Shown here piece by piece: positions 1 to 11,089 of a stretch of DNA of 64,000 nucleotides. Position 1 is the stretch's first letter; each line of letters starts with the position of its first letter. The position numbers and the translations under genes are program-made. This DNA comes from Rhodoglobus vestalii (GTDB taxonomy: Bacteria > Actinomycetota > Actinomycetes > Actinomycetales > Microbacteriaceae), in the NCBI RefSeq assembly GCF_006788895.1, contig NZ_VFRA01000001.1:2542001-2606000 (forward strand), written 5' to 3'. The notes beneath the pieces are model-generated. The model searched no databases. It was not told the origin of the DNA and saw only the letters and a program-made list of their open reading frames with translations.

Positions 1-1023
<1,023 letters not shown>

Positions 1024-1040
1024 AAGCGGCATCGCATGAG

Positions 1041-1065
1041 AGCGCTCACCCCGTAGCGGGGCGCT
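1041..1065 (+). terminator. possible ligA terminator hairpin
   Basis: AGCG (1041-1044) pairs with CGCT (1062-1065) and CCCCG (1049-1053) with CGGGG (1057-1061), closing a TAG loop, with a 4-nt CTCA bulge on the left arm. It lies 18 nt after the ligA stop. The following TTCTCC is only a weak U-tract, so this is a GC-rich hairpin rather than a textbook terminator. Confidence 0.45.
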
Positions 1066-1139
1066 TCTCCCGTAGGATTGGACTAATTGTTCGCGTGCGG
1101 GAACGGTTAAAATGCTGTTCCTGAGGGGATTACCCGGTC

Positions 1140-2498
1140 TTGCTGTCAAAAATCGCACTTGTTCTCGCTACCTCGCTTGTCGGCTTACCCGTCACCGGGG
1201 TTGCCATCATGCCCGAAATTTCTTTTCGCTCCGCAGTCACGATCGAAGCACCCCCCGCTTTTCTTGCACCAGGTAGTGGTGGGCGCGCCGGCATGTTCAG
1301 CATCACCAGCGCGGAAACGGCGTCGTCCGGGGCTCAAACATTGTCGACACTCGCAAAAATTCCCGCTCGAAGTGTGGCCCAGTACTTTGCATCGCGTCCG
1401 AGCGCTGTCGACCAACTGTTAGCGCAGCCACCGCCGGCACAGGAAGTTGCGCTGTGGTGGGGAGATTTGGATGCCGACAGCCAAACCGCGCTAGAAATTG
1501 CCTCTCCCAGGCTGGTGGGCAACCTCGAAGGTGTGCCGTATGCAATTCGCGATACGAGCAACCGCACCCTGCTCGACCAGAGGATATCGCAACTCACCGC
1601 GCTCAATTATTCTGACACGGGCCGCGCAGTGCAGCACACCGCGCATCAACAGCTCAGCATGCTTTCTTCTATCGCTGGCGCCCTCGATTCGGCCCCTACT
1701 GACCCGAAACGCACCCTGGTAACACTGGATGTTTCCGGCCAGGGCCGAGCGGCAATTGTTCTTGGGGACGTCACCGATGCCGACTACGTCAGCTTTCTTG
1801 TGCCTGGCATGTTTTTCACGATCGAGAATCAGATGTCCTACTGGGTCGATGCCGCGAAAGAGCTCTACAGCCAGCAACAAATGTGGCTTGACCACTTTGA
1901 GTCGAAGTCTGCGTTCATCCATAACGAGTCGGTCGCGACGGTGGCGTGGATCGGTTATGACACCCCCAACCTGACCAATGTTGGAGCGATCGATAACGCG
2001 GATCAGGGGCGAGATTCGCTGGCGGCTGCGATCCTCGGACTGCAGGCGCAGCGCGGCGAAGATCAGCCCTATATTGCTATCGTGGCACACTCCTACGGCT
2101 CGACCGCCGCGATGATGGCGCTATCTGAGTACAGCTTCGAAGTCGATGCGCTGGCAATGGTCGGCTCACCGGGAAGTGCAGCCACGTCAGTAGACGATCT
2201 CAATGTGCGCGACAACAACGTCTTTGTCGGCGAAGCTGCCTGGGATCCAATCCCCAACAGTTCGTACTTTGGTCCCGACCCTGGGTCTTCCCATTTCGGG
2301 GCGAAGTCGTTGGGCGTTGGTGGCGGATTTGATGTCATTATGAAACAGGAGCTGACCGAATCTGTTGGTCATAACCAGTACTTCACCCCGGGCAGCGAAG
2401 CGATGCGCAATTTCGCACTGATCTGTATCGATCGCAGCGATCTGGTGATACCCGAGGATGAGCCAAGTGTTCACCGTACGCTGGCGCGAGCGCCTTAG
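1140..2498 (+). CDS. secreted or membrane-anchored alpha/beta hydrolase (DUF1023-like)
   Basis: A 452-residue protein with a hydrophobic N-terminus (about residues 3-24) that would act as signal peptide or anchor, then a low-complexity stretch, then an alpha/beta-hydrolase domain. The nucleophile is probably Ser318 in the elbow VAHSYGS; candidate acid and base are the Asp in AAWDPIPN and the His in ESVGHNQYF. The substrate is unknown. DUF1023/TAP-like hydrolases are common cell-envelope proteins of actinobacteria. The start is a TTG preceded at about 11 nt by GAGGGG. It stands alone between ligA and gatC. Confidence 0.75.
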   Translation: MLSKIALVLATSLVGLPVTGVAIMPEISFRSAVTIEAPPAFLAPGSGGRAGMFSITSAETASSGAQTLSTLAKIPARSVAQYFASRPSAVDQLLAQPPPAQEVALWWGDLDADSQTALEIASPRLVGNLEGVPYAIRDTSNRTLLDQRISQLTALNYSDTGRAVQHTAHQQLSMLSSIAGALDSAPTDPKRTLVTLDVSGQGRAAIVLGDVTDADYVSFLVPGMFFTIENQMSYWVDAAKELYSQQQMWLDHFESKSAFIHNESVATVAWIGYDTPNLTNVGAIDNADQGRDSLAAAILGLQAQRGEDQPYIAIVAHSYGSTAAMMALSEYSFEVDALAMVGSPGSAATSVDDLNVRDNNVFVGEAAWDPIPNSSYFGPDPGSSHFGAKSLGVGGGFDVIMKQELTESVGHNQYFTPGSEAMRNFALICIDRSDLVIPEDEPSVHRTLARAP

Positions 2499-2598
2499 AC
2501 ACCCCGTCACAGGGTCTGGGCGCGACTGACGACATCTGTCTCCGCGAAGCCGAATACACTTGTACGGTTCCCCGTCTGCATCCCATCTTCGGAGCTCC

Positions 2599-2913
2599 AT
2601 GACTGACACCACTCCCGGTGCGATCACTAGCGAAGTAGTTACACACTTAGCCTCGCTTGCTCGCATCGCTCTTACCGCCGACGAAATCGTGAAGCTGACC
2701 GGCGAACTCGGTGCGATCGTCGACTCTGTCGCCAAGGTGAGCGAAGTCGCTACCGACGAGGTGCCGGCGACGAGCCACCCGATCCCGCTCAGTAACGTGT
2801 TTCGGCCCGATGTGCCCGGAGTCACTCTCACCACCGAGCAGGCATTGGCCGGAGCACCCGAGCACGACGGTTCACGTTTTGCGGTTAGCGCGATTCTGGG
2901 AGAAGAGCAGTAA
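2599..2913 (+). CDS. gatC: Asp-tRNA(Asn)/Glu-tRNA(Gln) amidotransferase subunit C
   Basis: The small subunit of GatCAB, which wraps around GatA and stabilises the complex converting Glu-tRNA(Gln) (and Asp-tRNA(Asn)) to the amidated form. The protein is 104 residues, normal for GatC, with the family pattern [16 protein letters not shown] near the N-terminus and a C-terminal segment rich in Pro/Asp (FRPDVPG). The ATG at 2599 is preceded by GGAGC; an upstream in-frame ATG at 2560 would add 13 residues unlike the family. The stop overlaps the gatA start (TAATG), so the two are translationally coupled. Confidence 0.93.
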   Translation: MTDTTPGAITSEVVTHLASLARIALTADEIVKLTGELGAIVDSVAKVSEVATDEVPATSHPIPLSNVFRPDVPGVTLTTEQALAGAPEHDGSRFAVSAILGEEQ

Positions 2914-4427
2914 TGGCAGAGATGAACGAACTCACCCGCATGTCGGCATCAGAGTTGGCGGGTCATCTCAGTTTGGGTGACGTGTCATCTGTTGAGGCCA
3001 CTCAGGCGCACCTCGACCGAATTTCGGCTGTTGATGGTCAGGTTCACGCGTTCCTTCACGTGTCGGCGGATGCCATTGCTCAGGCACAGCGCATCGACGA
3101 GCGTCGGGCAGCGGGGGAGCAGCTTGGTGCCCTCGCCGGAGTTCCCGTGGCCGTCAAAGACGTGTTGTGCACGATCGATATGCCAACGACTGCTGGTTCA
3201 AAAATTCTTGAAGGGTGGATCCCGCCCTACGACGCAACACCGGTGGCGAAACTGCGTGCTGCCGGTCTGGTTCCGCTGGGCAAGACGAACATGGACGAGT
3301 TCGCCATGGGCTCGTCAACCGAGTACTCTGCTTACGGACCGACCAAGAACCCGTGGGATCTTGGCCGCATTCCTGGCGGCTCTGGCGGCGGTTCGGCTGC
3401 AGCCGTTGCCGCGTTTGAAGCCCCGCTCGCTTTGGGGTCTGACACCGGTGGATCAATCCGCCAGCCGGCATCCGTTACCGGTTCGGTCGGGGTAAAGCCC
3501 ACGTACGGTGGCGTTTCCCGCTATGGTGCGATCGCTCTGGCATCGTCACTCGACCAGGTGGGTCCGGTCTCTCGTACCGTTCTCGATGCAGCTCTTCTGC
3601 ACGACGTGATCGGGGGGCATGACCCCCGGGATTCGACTTCGCTCACTGAACCGTGGCCATCTTTTGCTGCCGCCGCGCGTTTGGGTGCGGGTGCTGAGAG
3701 CCTCAAGGGCACGCGCATCGGTGTTATCAAGCAGCTCGACAGCCCGGGTTTTCAGGCCGGGGTCTCGCAGCGTTTTCACGAGGCGCTGCAGTTGCTGACC
3801 GACTTCGGTGCTGAGATCGTTGAGGTGGATGCTCCGCACTTCGAATATGCGGTCGCCGCGTATTACCTCATCCTTCCCGCCGAAGCCTCGAGTAATCTTG
3901 CGAAGTTCGACTCGGTGCGGTTTGGATTGCGGGTGACCCCCGAGGGCGGCGGGACTGTCGAAGATGTCATGGCGGCAACCCGCGAGGCCGGTTTCGGCCC
4001 CGAGGTGAAGCGACGCATCATTTTGGGTACCTATGCGCTGAGCGCTGGCTACTATGACGCCTACTACGGCAGCGCCCAGAAAGTGCGCACGCTCATTCAG
4101 CGTGACTTTGCGGCGGCGTTCGAAAAGGCAGATGTGCTGGTTTCGCCCTCGGCGCCAACTACGGCGTTTAAGTTTGGTGAGAAGCTCGAAGATCCGATGG
4201 CGATGTACCTCAACGACGTCACCACTATTCCGGCGAACCTCGCGGGTGTGCCCGGCATTGGCCTTCCGATGGGGCTTGCACCCGAGGACGGTCTGCCGAC
4301 GGGTTTCCAAATCATGGCGCCGGCGCGCGCTGATGCTCGACTCTACGAAGTAGGTGCCACGCTGGAGCGTCTGCTTGAGCAAAAGTGGGGGTACACGCTG
4401 CCCAGCCAGGCGCCATCGCTGGGCTGA
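2913..4427 (+). CDS. gatA: Asp-tRNA(Asn)/Glu-tRNA(Gln) amidotransferase subunit A
   Basis: The glutaminase subunit of GatCAB, an amidase-signature enzyme that releases ammonia from glutamine for transamidation by GatB. It has 504 residues. The Ser-cisSer-Lys triad is visible: Lys82 (VAVKDVL), Ser157 (PGGSGGG) and nucleophile Ser181 ([12 protein letters not shown]), with the 75- and 99-residue spacings known for GatA. It follows gatC with a 1-nt overlap. gatB is not next: a CGNR gene on the other strand and an EamA gene intervene. The 3' end is 1 nt from the convergent CGNR gene. Confidence 0.97.
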   Translation: MAEMNELTRMSASELAGHLSLGDVSSVEATQAHLDRISAVDGQVHAFLHVSADAIAQAQRIDERRAAGEQLGALAGVPVAVKDVLCTIDMPTTAGSKILEGWIPPYDATPVAKLRAAGLVPLGKTNMDEFAMGSSTEYSAYGPTKNPWDLGRIPGGSGGGSAAAVAAFEAPLALGSDTGGSIRQPASVTGSVGVKPTYGGVSRYGAIALASSLDQVGPVSRTVLDAALLHDVIGGHDPRDSTSLTEPWPSFAAAARLGAGAESLKGTRIGVIKQLDSPGFQAGVSQRFHEALQLLTDFGAEIVEVDAPHFEYAVAAYYLILPAEASSNLAKFDSVRFGLRVTPEGGGTVEDVMAATREAGFGPEVKRRIILGTYALSAGYYDAYYGSAQKVRTLIQRDFAAAFEKADVLVSPSAPTTAFKFGEKLEDPMAMYLNDVTTIPANLAGVPGIGLPMGLAPEDGLPTGFQIMAPARADARLYEVGATLERLLEQKWGYTLPSQAPSLG

Positions 4428-4428
4428 T

Positions 4429-4992
4429 TCACGTGTCGTGCTCGTCTGCTGCTTGCCTTTCGCGGTAGGCAATTTGATTCATCCGATTTCCGCACCGGAT
4501 GCTGCAAAATCTGCGGGATCCGTTGCGAGACAGGTCTGCCATTAGCCCTTCGCAGTCGGGGGCTTGGCAGCGACGAAGTCGCCACATGGCATCTGTGCGT
4601 ACGACGTCCACGAGGGCGAGTCCAATCTCCGACTGGATGCGTTCGGCCAGAGGCGCCCCGGGGGAATTGGCGTGTAGGTGCCAGTCAGAGTCGCCGTGTC
4701 TGGTGAGAAACGGTAGAGCGTTTGCCTCGGCGAGCATCGCGTTGATTTCGGTGGCGGCGTTATCGCGGGTGAGTCGCCACACTCGACGAATCCGTTCACG
4801 CACGAGTCGCACTTCGGCAACTTCAGCGGGGTCTCGGTCGATGCGTCCGGTGTAGCGAAATCGCATGATGAGGTCGTAGACGTCACCGATCGTCGAGAGC
4901 TCATCGCTGCCACTGCGGCTCGCGAGCGGGTGACTGTTACCGAGCGAGACGGCAAACTCGAGTGACTCAATCGTGTCAGGGGCAAATTGCAA
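4429..4992 (-). CDS. CGNR zinc-finger (ABATE-type) regulatory protein
   Basis: A 187-residue protein whose C-terminus carries the CGNR zinc-finger pattern: CQAPDCEG, then RRFCSIRCGNR with the namesake CGNR, and a basic tail. The N-terminal part (about residues 1-130) corresponds to the ABATE domain, thought to bind a ligand, making this a likely one-component transcription regulator. The start is a TTG preceded by AAGGAG at 5 nt. It is divergent from an EamA exporter with about 70 nt between starts, suggesting that it controls that exporter and itself. Its 3' end nearly touches gatA. Confidence 0.85.
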   Translation of the reverse strand: MQFAPDTIESLEFAVSLGNSHPLASRSGSDELSTIGDVYDLIMRFRYTGRIDRDPAEVAEVRLVRERIRRVWRLTRDNAATEINAMLAEANALPFLTRHGDSDWHLHANSPGAPLAERIQSEIGLALVDVVRTDAMWRLRRCQAPDCEGLMADLSRNGSRRFCSIRCGNRMNQIAYRERQAADEHDT

Positions 4993-5064
4993 TTTGACTC
5001 CTTATTCGTTTCGAGACTAGCGTCAGCAGAAATACCCGTCAACCGATCCCCAAGGCTGCAAAGA

Positions 5065-6108
5065 ATGACACGGTCCTCAACAACCTTCGGAATGCTCATT
5101 GCCGTGGTCGCCGCGGCGAGTTTTGGGCTTTCGGGCGCCCTCATCAAGCCGCTGCTTGAGGCCGGCTGGAGCCCAGCCGCTGCGGTCACGCTTCGTGTCC
5201 TTGTGGGCGGTGCGGTGCTGGCGCCGTTCGCGATTGTCGCACTCAAGGGGCGCTGGATCGCCCTGTGGTATGCGCGCACCCGCATCCTCTTGATGGCGCT
5301 CATCGGTGTCTCAGCAACTCAGTTCGCCTACTTTGCGGCTGTCGAACGAATCCCCGTCGGCATCGCGATCCTGCTCGAGTACCTGGCTCCGCTATTGCTC
5401 GTCGCATTCGCGTGGGCGACAACCCGCCGCATGCCCAAAGCGGTAGTGCTCATCGGCTCCGTAATCGCCCTCGGGGGTCTTATTCTGGTGGTCTCGCCCG
5501 AGGGATCTGGTGCTCTCGATCCCCTCGGCGTTATTTTCGCGCTGTGCGCTGCCGTTGGTGCTGCCGTTTACTACGTGGTTGCCGCGCGTTCCAGCGAGGG
5601 CCTTCCGGCGGTAGCGCTGGCCGCGGCCGGACTCCTCATAGGCGGTCTGCTACTCGGGTTCATCGGGCTCGTGGGACTAGTTCCGTTCGATATGCCGATG
5701 GTGGATGTCGCGGTGCTCGGCCATGTGGCTCCCTGGTGGGTTCCGCTTCTTATCGTGGGTGTTGTCTCGACCGGTATCGCGTACTCGACGAGCATTATGG
5801 CTAGCGAGATGCTCGGTTCCCGACTCGCGTCGTTCGTCGGATTGCTTGAGGTCGTCACGGCGGCGCTCTACGCCTGGCTGTTGATTAGTGAAAATTTGTC
5901 GTTGCCACAGTTAATCGGGGGAGCACTCATTTTGGTGGGAATCGGCTTTGTGCGATCGGAGCGTACCGAGCACATTGCCGACTTTACGATTGAAGCAGAG
6001 GCCTTCCCGAGTGACGATGATGAGCCAATTTTGGCCCCAGCATCCGCGCCGCTGGAACCGGGTACCGATACGGTGCCGCTTCGCCCCGTACAATCATCTG
6101 GTGGCTAA
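5065..6108 (+). CDS. EamA (DMT-superfamily) transporter, RhtA-like exporter
   Basis: A 347-residue integral membrane protein with about ten hydrophobic segments in two EamA repeats (about residues 8-140 and 150-290), typical of drug/metabolite exporters such as RhtA (amino acids, threonine/homoserine). The second repeat ends with [25 protein letters not shown] sequence. The C-terminal 50 residues are polar and acidic. I chose the ATG at 5065 because it starts at the first membrane segment; a longer reading from 4987 would run into the divergent CGNR gene. The last 8 nt overlap the probable gatB start. The substrate cannot be told from sequence. Confidence 0.85.
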   Translation: MTRSSTTFGMLIAVVAAASFGLSGALIKPLLEAGWSPAAAVTLRVLVGGAVLAPFAIVALKGRWIALWYARTRILLMALIGVSATQFAYFAAVERIPVGIAILLEYLAPLLLVAFAWATTRRMPKAVVLIGSVIALGGLILVVSPEGSGALDPLGVIFALCAAVGAAVYYVVAARSSEGLPAVALAAAGLLIGGLLLGFIGLVGLVPFDMPMVDVAVLGHVAPWWVPLLIVGVVSTGIAYSTSIMASEMLGSRLASFVGLLEVVTAALYAWLLISENLSLPQLIGGALILVGIGFVRSERTEHIADFTIEAEAFPSDDDEPILAPASAPLEPGTDTVPLRPVQSSGG

Positions 6109-7618
6109 AGCTGAATTGATGGACTACGACAAAGCTCTCGAACTATTTGAGCCGGTGCTCGGTTTCGAGGTGCACGTTGAGTTAAACACCCAGACCAAGA
6201 TGTTCTCTGATGCGCCGAACCCGGCAGCGTCGGGCGCTCAGCACGCTGAGCCGAATACCATGATCACTCCTGTTGATCTTGGTCTTCCTGGCAGCTTGCC
6301 TGTTGTCAACGAAGAGGCAATCAAGTATTCGATCTCGCTTGGCCTCGCGCTCGGCTGTGAGATTGCGCCCAGTTCACGCTTCGCCCGCAAGAACTATTTC
6401 TACCCAGACCTGGCGAAGAATTACCAGATCAGCCAATTTGATGAACCGATTGCCTTCAACGGTTCGGTTGATATTGAGCTCGAGAGTGGCCGCACGATCA
6501 CGATTCCGATCGAGCGTGCGCACATGGAAGAAGATGCGGGCAAGCTCACCCATGTCGGTGGCGCAACCGGTCGCATCCAGGGTGCCGAGTATTCGCTCGT
6601 TGATTACAACCGCGCCGGTGTTCCTCTGGTGGAGATCGTCACGCACATGATCACGGGTACCGAAGCGGATGCTCCCGAGGTCGGCAAGGCGTACGTTTCG
6701 GCAATTCGTGACATTGTTCGGTCGCTCGGCATTTCTGAGGCGCGTATGGAGCGCGGAAATTTGCGCTGCGATGCCAACATTTCGTTGAGTCCCCGTGGCT
6801 CGGGAACGTTGGGCACGCGCACGGAGACGAAGAACGTCAACTCGATGCGCAGTGTTGAGCGCGCAGTTCGTTACGAGATTCAGCGCCAGGCAGCGATTTT
6901 GCACAAGGGTGGCACGATCATCCAAGAGACTCGTCACTGGCACGAAGACACCGGTGTCACCAGCGCTGGTCGGCCCAAGAGCGATGCGGACGATTATCGC
7001 TACTTCCCCGAGCCTGATCTGCTACCGGTGGAGCCTTCTGTCGAGCTGATCGAAGAACTCCGTTCGGCACTTCCCGAGCCTCCCGCTGAGCGCCGTCGGC
7101 GGCTGCAGGCGGCGTGGGGTTTCACCGACCTTGAGTTCCGCGATGTAAACAATGCGGGTTTGTTCAGCGAGATTGAAGCCACCGTTGAGGCCGGCACGAC
7201 CGCGGCTCAGGCTCGCAAGTGGTGGACCGGCGAGATCGCTCGTCTTGCCAACATTCAAGGCTCAGACCCCAGTTCGTTGATTAGCCCCGGGGATGTTGCG
7301 GCTCTGGTTTCCCTTATCGATGACGGTGTTCTCAACGACAGTTTGGCCCGTCAGGTTCTTGAGGGGGTTATCGCTGGAGAGGGATCGCCGGCGGCCGTTG
7401 TCGATAGCCGGGGGCTGAAACTGGTGTCAGATGACGGACCACTGATCGCGGCAATCGATGAAGCGCTCGCGGCGCAGCCTGATGTTCTGGCGAAAATTCG
7501 TGAGGGCAAGGTTCAGGCTGCGGGTGCGGTTATCGGTGCGGTGATGAAGGCGATGAAGGGCCAAGCTGATGCTGCTCGGGTTCGCGAACTCGTGTTGGAG
7601 CGCGCGGCCGCCGAATAG
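6101..7618 (+). CDS. gatB: Asp-tRNA(Asn)/Glu-tRNA(Gln) amidotransferase subunit B
   Basis: The kinase/transamidase subunit of GatCAB, which phosphorylates the tRNA-bound carboxylate and transfers ammonia from GatA. Family motifs include [20 protein letters not shown] at the start, [19 protein letters not shown], and [11 protein letters not shown]; the helical and YqeY-like tail domain (from about residue 345) ends in [21 protein letters not shown] chose the GTG at 6101 ([11 protein letters not shown]), which overlaps the EamA stop by 8 nt; ATG at 6119 is the alternative. Length is 505 residues, normal. It is separated from gatCA but in the same orientation. Confidence 0.95.
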   Translation: MAKAELMDYDKALELFEPVLGFEVHVELNTQTKMFSDAPNPAASGAQHAEPNTMITPVDLGLPGSLPVVNEEAIKYSISLGLALGCEIAPSSRFARKNYFYPDLAKNYQISQFDEPIAFNGSVDIELESGRTITIPIERAHMEEDAGKLTHVGGATGRIQGAEYSLVDYNRAGVPLVEIVTHMITGTEADAPEVGKAYVSAIRDIVRSLGISEARMERGNLRCDANISLSPRGSGTLGTRTETKNVNSMRSVERAVRYEIQRQAAILHKGGTIIQETRHWHEDTGVTSAGRPKSDADDYRYFPEPDLLPVEPSVELIEELRSALPEPPAERRRRLQAAWGFTDLEFRDVNNAGLFSEIEATVEAGTTAAQARKWWTGEIARLANIQGSDPSSLISPGDVAALVSLIDDGVLNDSLARQVLEGVIAGEGSPAAVVDSRGLKLVSDDGPLIAAIDEALAAQPDVLAKIREGKVQAAGAVIGAVMKAMKGQADAARVRELVLERAAAE

Positions 7619-7704
7619 TCGGGCGTCGTGGGCATAGTCGGTTCTAGTGGGCATGGTCGGGTCTAGCGGGCTCAGCGTCGGCCGTAGGCGGTAGCGTGGG
7701 TGTC

Positions 7705-8037
7705 ATGTCCGAATCTGCTGCACTCGTTGTTGAAGTCCACGTTCCCCTCACCGCTGACACCGATGTGGTCGAGGGGGAGAGTCGTTTTCCGTGGATCGAG
7801 ACGCTCGTCGAATTCACCGCTGAACTCGATGAACTCGGTGAAATTTTCGTGGTCGAAGAGGGCGATGTTTTCAACGATTCCTACGTCATTGTGATCACCG
7901 GGGCCGACGAGGCAACTCTCACGGGTGTTGCCAATCGTGTAGCGAACTTGCCCGGAATCCCTACTGGCGTATTCGCTGTCGTTACTGATTCGGATGCCGA
8001 CGAACTCGGTCAGGGTACAGTGATCGACATTTCCTAA
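7705..8037 (+). CDS. small acidic conserved hypothetical protein
   Basis: I do not recognise a family. The 110-residue product is strongly acidic (runs such as ELDELGEIFVVEEGDVF), lacks signal peptide or membrane segments, and looks like a compact alpha/beta domain. It starts at ATG 7705; a TAGCGT box lies 7 nt upstream, close to the leaderless pattern seen elsewhere in the window, and there is no Shine-Dalgarno. It lies alone between gatB and an MFS gene. Confidence 0.7.
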   Translation: MSESAALVVEVHVPLTADTDVVEGESRFPWIETLVEFTAELDELGEIFVVEEGDVFNDSYVIVITGADEATLTGVANRVANLPGIPTGVFAVVTDSDADELGQGTVIDIS

Positions 8038-8202
8038 ACTCGGACTACCAACATCGGTCAACTCGGGTGGCTCTCGATGTCGACAGCGTAAACTGATGCG
8101 GCACCGCAGCCGTCAGCGAAAGCGTGCAATTCGCTCATCAAACTGACGAGGGACGATCTGCCCCGCCTGCAGTAGCTTCGCACTACTGAAGAGCACACAA
8201 CC

Positions 8203-9597
8203 ATGACAAGCAAGATCCCCGTTAGCGCGCCAGCCAGCGCCGAATCCGCCCCGACCAGCATCTTTGATCCCCAGCTGATGTGGACAACCATCGGTGCGTT
8301 TGCACTAATTTTCTTGGGTGCATTTGAGACCCTCGCCGTCACAACCATCATGCCAACGATCAGCCGCGACTTGAATGGCCAGTCGTTGTATTCTGTCGCT
8401 TTTTCGAGCACCCTGGCCGCAAGTGTGATTGGAATGGTGCTGGCGGGGCGGTGGTCAGACCGTACCGGCCCCGCTCGGCCCTTGATCGCTGCGGTGGGGG
8501 TCTTCACCGTCGGTCTCCTCTTTGCGGGGGCCGCCGTCTCCATGGAGATGTTCATCGTGGGGCGCTTTTTGCAGGGGCTTGGCTCGGGGGCGCTTATTGT
8601 CGCGCTTTATGTTGTGGTGGCGCGGCTGTATCCGTCAGTTCTGCACCCCAAAATATTTGGGCTGTTTGCCTCCGCCTGGGTTTTGCCTTCGCTCATTGGT
8701 CCACCGCTGGCCGGTGTTATCGCCGAGCAGGTGAGTTGGCACTGGGTGTTCTTTGGGGTTGTGTTTCTGGTGGCTGCGGCGGCAGGAGCGATTCTTCCCG
8801 CCGTTCGGGTTTTGTTGAGGCAACCCGTGCTGGTGGCCGAGCGAGTATCGGGACGGGGCGCGGTCGTGTGGTCTCTTGTGGCAGCTCTGGCTGTTGTGGG
8901 CATCAGTCTGGGCGGTGAGCGTGAGGGTGTTTTCGCCTGGCCGCTGGCTCTGGGCGCATTCGTGATCGCTATCATCGCCCTCAGGCCGTTGCTGCCGGCG
9001 GGAACACTCACTTTTCGCCGGGGACTGCCTGCCACGATTGTTCTCCGCGGGATGATTGCGGCGGCATTCTTTTCGACTGAGGTGTACCTCCCGTATCTGC
9101 TCAATGAGCGCTACGGGCTTCCTCCGTGGCTTGCGGGACTCATCTTGACGGTGGGTGCGGTCTCGTGGGCTGCGGGCTCAGCGCTTCAAGGCAGGCTAGA
9201 TGTTCGTATTCCACACGAGAAGGTAATGGTGGCCGGGGCCCTGATGCTGAGCCTAGGAATTGCCACGCAGTTCTTCACCGCCTATTTCTCACTGTCGGTG
9301 TGGATCGCTGCTGCGGGGTGGCTGGTGGCCGGAGCGGGAATGGGCATCAGTTTTCCCCGAATCTCAACGCTCGTTCTCGCGCACTCGAGCGCACGCGATC
9401 AAGGTTTCAACAGTGCAGCTTTGTCGATCTCGGATGCCGCGGGTGGCGGTATCGCGATCGCTTTCGGTGGTCTGGTGTTTGCTGCGGTTGGTGGGCTGGA
9501 GAACGGCGCGGGCTTCGTTGCTGCGCTCGCCTTTGCGAGCGTTCTTGCTGTGGCCGCTGTGCCGATTGCTACGCGCGTGCGGGTGAAAGCGCTCTAA
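8203..9597 (+). CDS. MFS transporter (DHA2-like multidrug efflux type)
   Basis: A 464-residue integral membrane protein with 12-14 hydrophobic segments. Segment 1 carries the DHA2-like pattern GAFETLAVTTIMPTISRDL, and the loop between segments 2 and 3 has MFS motif A (GRWSDRTGPARPL). A helix near residue 130-160 has the PS.IGPPLAG pattern of drug-proton antiporters. This indicates proton-driven export of a hydrophobic compound, but the substrate is not visible. No clear Shine-Dalgarno precedes the ATG. It may be followed by a separate promoter for the OsmC gene. Confidence 0.85.
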   Translation: MTSKIPVSAPASAESAPTSIFDPQLMWTTIGAFALIFLGAFETLAVTTIMPTISRDLNGQSLYSVAFSSTLAASVIGMVLAGRWSDRTGPARPLIAAVGVFTVGLLFAGAAVSMEMFIVGRFLQGLGSGALIVALYVVVARLYPSVLHPKIFGLFASAWVLPSLIGPPLAGVIAEQVSWHWVFFGVVFLVAAAAGAILPAVRVLLRQPVLVAERVSGRGAVVWSLVAALAVVGISLGGEREGVFAWPLALGAFVIAIIALRPLLPAGTLTFRRGLPATIVLRGMIAAAFFSTEVYLPYLLNERYGLPPWLAGLILTVGAVSWAAGSALQGRLDVRIPHEKVMVAGALMLSLGIATQFFTAYFSLSVWIAAAGWLVAGAGMGISFPRISTLVLAHSSARDQGFNSAALSISDAAGGGIAIAFGGLVFAAVGGLENGAGFVAALAFASVLAVAAVPIATRVRVKAL

Positions 9598-9665
9598 TAG
9601 GTCGAACTGTTGCGCAGTATGTCGCGCTGTTACGGCACTATCGCAGAGTGCTGATGGAATACGAA

Positions 9666-9671
9666 TACCGT
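9666..9671 (+). promoter_or_regulatory. -10 box for leaderless OsmC transcript
   Basis: TACCGT is exactly 6 nt before the ATG at 9678, matching the TANNNT-N6-start pattern repeated through this window. It supports that start over the in-frame ATG at 9654. Confidence 0.4.
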
Positions 9672-9677
9672 CGCCGC

Positions 9678-10229
9678 ATGACACTTCTCACTAACGACAC
9701 CGTGACCGCTGAACTCGCCACCGATCGCGCTCGCCGCTTGACCGCTGCGGGGGAGGCGTGGAACGCACGAATCGCCGCCAAGGCTGATTCTGCCCACCTC
9801 ACCTATAGGGTCACAGGAGAGGGGGAAGGTGCTGTTGGCACAGTTCTGAAGGCTGGCAAGCATGTGTTCCGTATTGACGAGCCCGAGGGTCTTGCCGGCG
9901 ATGATGTGGCGGCGAGCCCCGTCGAAATCGCTCTTGGTGCTTTGATCGCCTGCCAAGTAGTCGTGTTCCGTCTCTATGCTCAGGCCCTCGACATCCGCGT
10001 AGACGATATTTCGGTGGTGGCTGAGGGTGACCTCGACGTGCGCGGACTGTTCGGAATCGACGAGAGTGTGCGCAAGGGCTTTAGCGCCATTCGCTTGAAC
10101 GAGACCATCACGGGCCCAGAAACCCAAGAGCGTTACGACGAGTTGCGCGAGGTTGTGGATGCACACTGCCCCGTCTTGGACCTGTTTGCGAACCCCACCC
10201 CCATCACGGCTCAGCTCACGAAGCGCTAG
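9678..10229 (+). CDS. OsmC family peroxide-reductase-like protein
   Basis: A 183-residue soluble protein with an OsmC/Ohr fold: after an N-terminal helix come a beta meander, the pattern DDVAASPVEIALGALIACQVVVFRLYA with the first conserved Cys at the start of the long central helix, and the second Cys in VDAHCPVLDLF. Family members reduce organic hydroperoxides through these two cysteines. The start at 9678 is chosen from the leaderless promoter pattern; ATG 9654 is possible. It is on the same strand as the MFS gene, 80 nt downstream. Confidence 0.82.
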   Translation: MTLLTNDTVTAELATDRARRLTAAGEAWNARIAAKADSAHLTYRVTGEGEGAVGTVLKAGKHVFRIDEPEGLAGDDVAASPVEIALGALIACQVVVFRLYAQALDIRVDDISVVAEGDLDVRGLFGIDESVRKGFSAIRLNETITGPETQERYDELREVVDAHCPVLDLFANPTPITAQLTKR

Positions 10230-10333
10230 CGGTACGCCGCTCAGAGAGGATCGAACTTGGCGACATGGTCATCGCAAGAATTCAGCTCGTGTGATGGACA
10301 ACTCCCGTCGGCCCAACACTGCTGCGTGAATAG

Positions 10334-11083
10334 CTAGCCGGTAATGCCCTCTTCGAACTCTTGAATTGGATCGTACCAACCCTGTTCAAGCACGAAACTC
10401 TGAAATTGTTTGTCGAGCCCAAGAATCACCGCAGCTCCCACCGCGATGAGCACGATGCCGACCACGCGCTTGAAAGTGCCGTTGGGGTTGGCGAGCCACC
10501 CTAACTTGCGTGCGAATGCTTGGCCCAGAAAGGCGATGAGTAGTAAAGCTATCGCGAGTCCTGCCGCGTACACGACGATGTAGACGATGCCCTCAGCGAA
10601 GGAGACCGGCAACACCGTTGCCAGGATCAAAGCATAGGTGGGAGAACAGCTGCTGAAGGTTGGACCGAGTGCAGCTCCAAGCATGATGTCTCCGCCGAGT
10701 CCACCCCGCGAGTAAGAGCGGTTCACGACGGCATTCGCACGATTTTGAATTCCTGTTGTGAGCATGAAGCGCTCCCACAGGGACGGAAAGACGAGTGTGA
10801 GACCAAAAATGATCAGAATTCCGCCGGCGAGAATCTGCCACACGACTTGGGGAACGCCGAGCAGGGCGGTTGTTGCCTTCAGGAGGAGAGTGAAGGCGAC
10901 AACCGACACCGCAAGGCTTGCTGCAATCACGATCGGGCGAAACCATTGGCGCTCAGCGATAGCCGCGTTGCTACTTGTGCGGGCAATTGATCCACCGACG
11001 ATGACCGGGAGCAGAGGAAGAATGCAGGGAGCAGCGACGGTGAGGACCCCCGCAACGAACGAGACCAGAATCAGACTCAGCAT
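10334..11083 (-). CDS. ccdA: CcdA-family thiol:disulfide transmembrane reductase
   Basis: A 249-residue protein with about six membrane helices. It has the CcdA/DsbD-beta signature APCILPLLPVIVGGS with Cys20 and a second cysteine Cys146 in PTFSSCSPTYALIL; in this family the pair carries electrons from cytoplasmic thioredoxin across the membrane. It lies 6 nt downstream of a membrane-anchored thioredoxin (CPQC), the obvious partner outside the membrane, so the two form one operon. No cytochrome c maturation genes are nearby, so general extracytoplasmic thiol reduction is the safer role. Confidence 0.88.
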   Translation of the reverse strand: MLSLILVSFVAGVLTVAAPCILPLLPVIVGGSIARTSSNAAIAERQWFRPIVIAASLAVSVVAFTLLLKATTALLGVPQVVWQILAGGILIIFGLTLVFPSLWERFMLTTGIQNRANAVVNRSYSRGGLGGDIMLGAALGPTFSSCSPTYALILATVLPVSFAEGIVYIVVYAAGLAIALLLIAFLGQAFARKLGWLANPNGTFKRVVGIVLIAVGAAVILGLDKQFQSFVLEQGWYDPIQEFEEGITG

Positions 11084-11089
11084 CGCTTC

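Noticed and set aside
3546-4472. 308-residue minus-strand frame in gatA
   Set aside because: Antisense shadow; gatA has all catalytic motifs.
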